Shown here: in pieces, positions 6,319-6,492 of the stretch | How the letters are laid out: the number at the start of each line of letters is the position of its first letter | How positions within the stretch are numbered: position 1 is the stretch's first letter | Assembly (NCBI GenBank): GCA_903850725.1 | Contig: CAINMG010000039.1 | Span: 1 to 6,492, forward strand | Direction of reading: 5' to 3' | From: Candidatus Staskawiczbacteria bacterium | GTDB taxonomy: Bacteria; Patescibacteriota; Minisyncoccia; Minisyncoccales; Staskawiczbacteraceae | Length of the DNA stretch: 6,492 nt | Notes under the pieces: generated by a model | Told to the model about the DNA's origin: nothing | The model's database searches: none | Seen by the model: only the letters and a program-made list of their open reading frames with translations | Translations under genes and position numbers: made by a program

Positions 6319-6350
6319 TTTGTATAGTACGGAAATAATACGTACGTTTG
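6319..6350 (+). promoter_or_regulatory. Bacteroidota-type promoter of the DUF1778 gene
   Basis: TTTG (6319-6322), a 20-nt spacer and TACGTTTG (6343-6350) match the Bacteroidota primary sigma consensus TTTG / TAnnTTTG. Transcription would start near 6355-6358, only about 5-13 nt before the ATG cluster at 6362-6370, so the message would be leaderless or nearly so. Confidence 0.78.
6327..6345 (+). promoter_or_regulatory. Operator 2, GTACG-N9-CGTAC, inside the promoter
   Basis: Same 19-bp design as operator 1, here lying between the TTTG and TAnnTTTG elements and overlapping the first three bases of the latter. A bound repressor would block sigma directly. The right half is part of the self-complementary octamer ACGTACGT (6340-6347). 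Confidence 0.7.
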
Positions 6351-6361
6351 CAAAAAATTGA

Positions 6362-6492
6362 ATGATGATGGAAACAACAAAGCAGAATAAGGCGAGATTT
6401 GATACCAGGCTTTCAAAGGAGCAAAAGCAGTTTTTTGAACGAGCTGCGGTGCTAGGTGGATATCGAAGTTTAACAGATTTTGTTCTAGCTAC
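6362..6492 (+). CDS. DUF1778 (TacA/AtaR-like) ribbon-helix-helix antitoxin, 5' part
   Basis: The frame starts with three consecutive ATG codons (6362, 6365, 6368) and is open to the right edge (43 full codons visible). The segment KARFDTRLSKEQKQFFERAA, then GGYRSLTDFVLA, is the usual N-terminal DNA-binding half of DUF1778 antitoxins: a beta-strand (ARFDTRLS), helix 1 (KEQKQFFERAAVLGG), and the start of helix 2 (SLTDFVLA). In known pairs (TacAT, AtaRT, KacAT) the C-terminal tail blocks a GNAT acetyltransferase toxin that modifies charged tRNA, and the antitoxin represses its own operon by binding palindromes. The promoter and two palindromes immediately upstream fit that. The toxin gene would be expected just beyond 6492. 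Which of the three ATGs is used cannot be told, as no Shine-Dalgarno is seen. Confidence 0.85.
   Translation, partial: MMMETTKQNKARFDTRLSKEQKQFFERAAVLGGYRSLTDFVLA

Noticed and set aside
1..6492. CRISPR array, tRNA or rRNA genes, or an integrase gene
   Set aside because: I found no regularly spaced direct repeats, no cloverleaf or rRNA-like segment, and no tyrosine recombinase motifs in any frame.

Overview
The window looks like an accessory region from a member of the Bacteroidota. The DNA is AT-rich, ribosome-binding sites are weak or absent, and there is a well-matched Bacteroidota-type promoter (TTTG, 20 nt, TAnnTTTG) near the right end. Two genes encode typical Bacteroidota envelope proteins. 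All recognisable genes lie on the + strand.

Layout from left to right: the 3' end of an XRE-type helix-turn-helix gene (1-123); imperfect palindrome A; a lipoprotein carrying one seven-bladed 'two-component regulator propeller' (334-1485); palindrome B; a small secreted, probably outer-membrane beta-barrel protein (1715-2437); palindrome C; a complete two-gene McrBC type IV restriction system (mcrB 2614-4392, mcrC 4376-5695, overlapping by 17 nt); palindrome D; a dinD-like gene cut off after about 102 residues (5927-6262); and the start of a DUF1778 (TacA/AtaR-like) ribbon-helix-helix antitoxin gene with its own promoter and a double operator (from 6362, running off the right edge).

The main observation is the set of palindromes. 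Each is about 117-136 bp long, sits directly behind a gene, and is flanked by an outer pair of the form ...TAAC / GTTA.... The arms of one element pair with each other, but the elements do not share the sequence of their inner stems. The left outer box of an element pairs as well as or better with the right outer box of the PREVIOUS element than with its own. This is what integron attC sites should show if each cassette was a circle opened at G^TT: B-right/C-left match 9 of 9, and C-right/D-left match 10 of 10 with more beyond. I therefore read 1-6260 as a stretch of an integron-like cassette array with three complete cassettes: lipoprotein (about 1.39 kb), outer-membrane protein (about 0.92 kb) and mcrBC (about 3.23 kb). 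No integrase is in the window and the outer boxes do not fit the classical RYYYAAC/GTTRRRY consensus, so this remains an inference.

Functionally, the cargo is defence, toxin-antitoxin regulation and cell surface. McrBC would cut DNA carrying a modification read by an EVE/PUA-like N-terminal domain of McrB. The DUF1778 gene probably begins an antitoxin/GNAT-toxin pair whose toxin lies beyond the edge. The dinD cassette has lost its 3' end, including its expected left attC box, so it looks like a decayed or recombined cassette.
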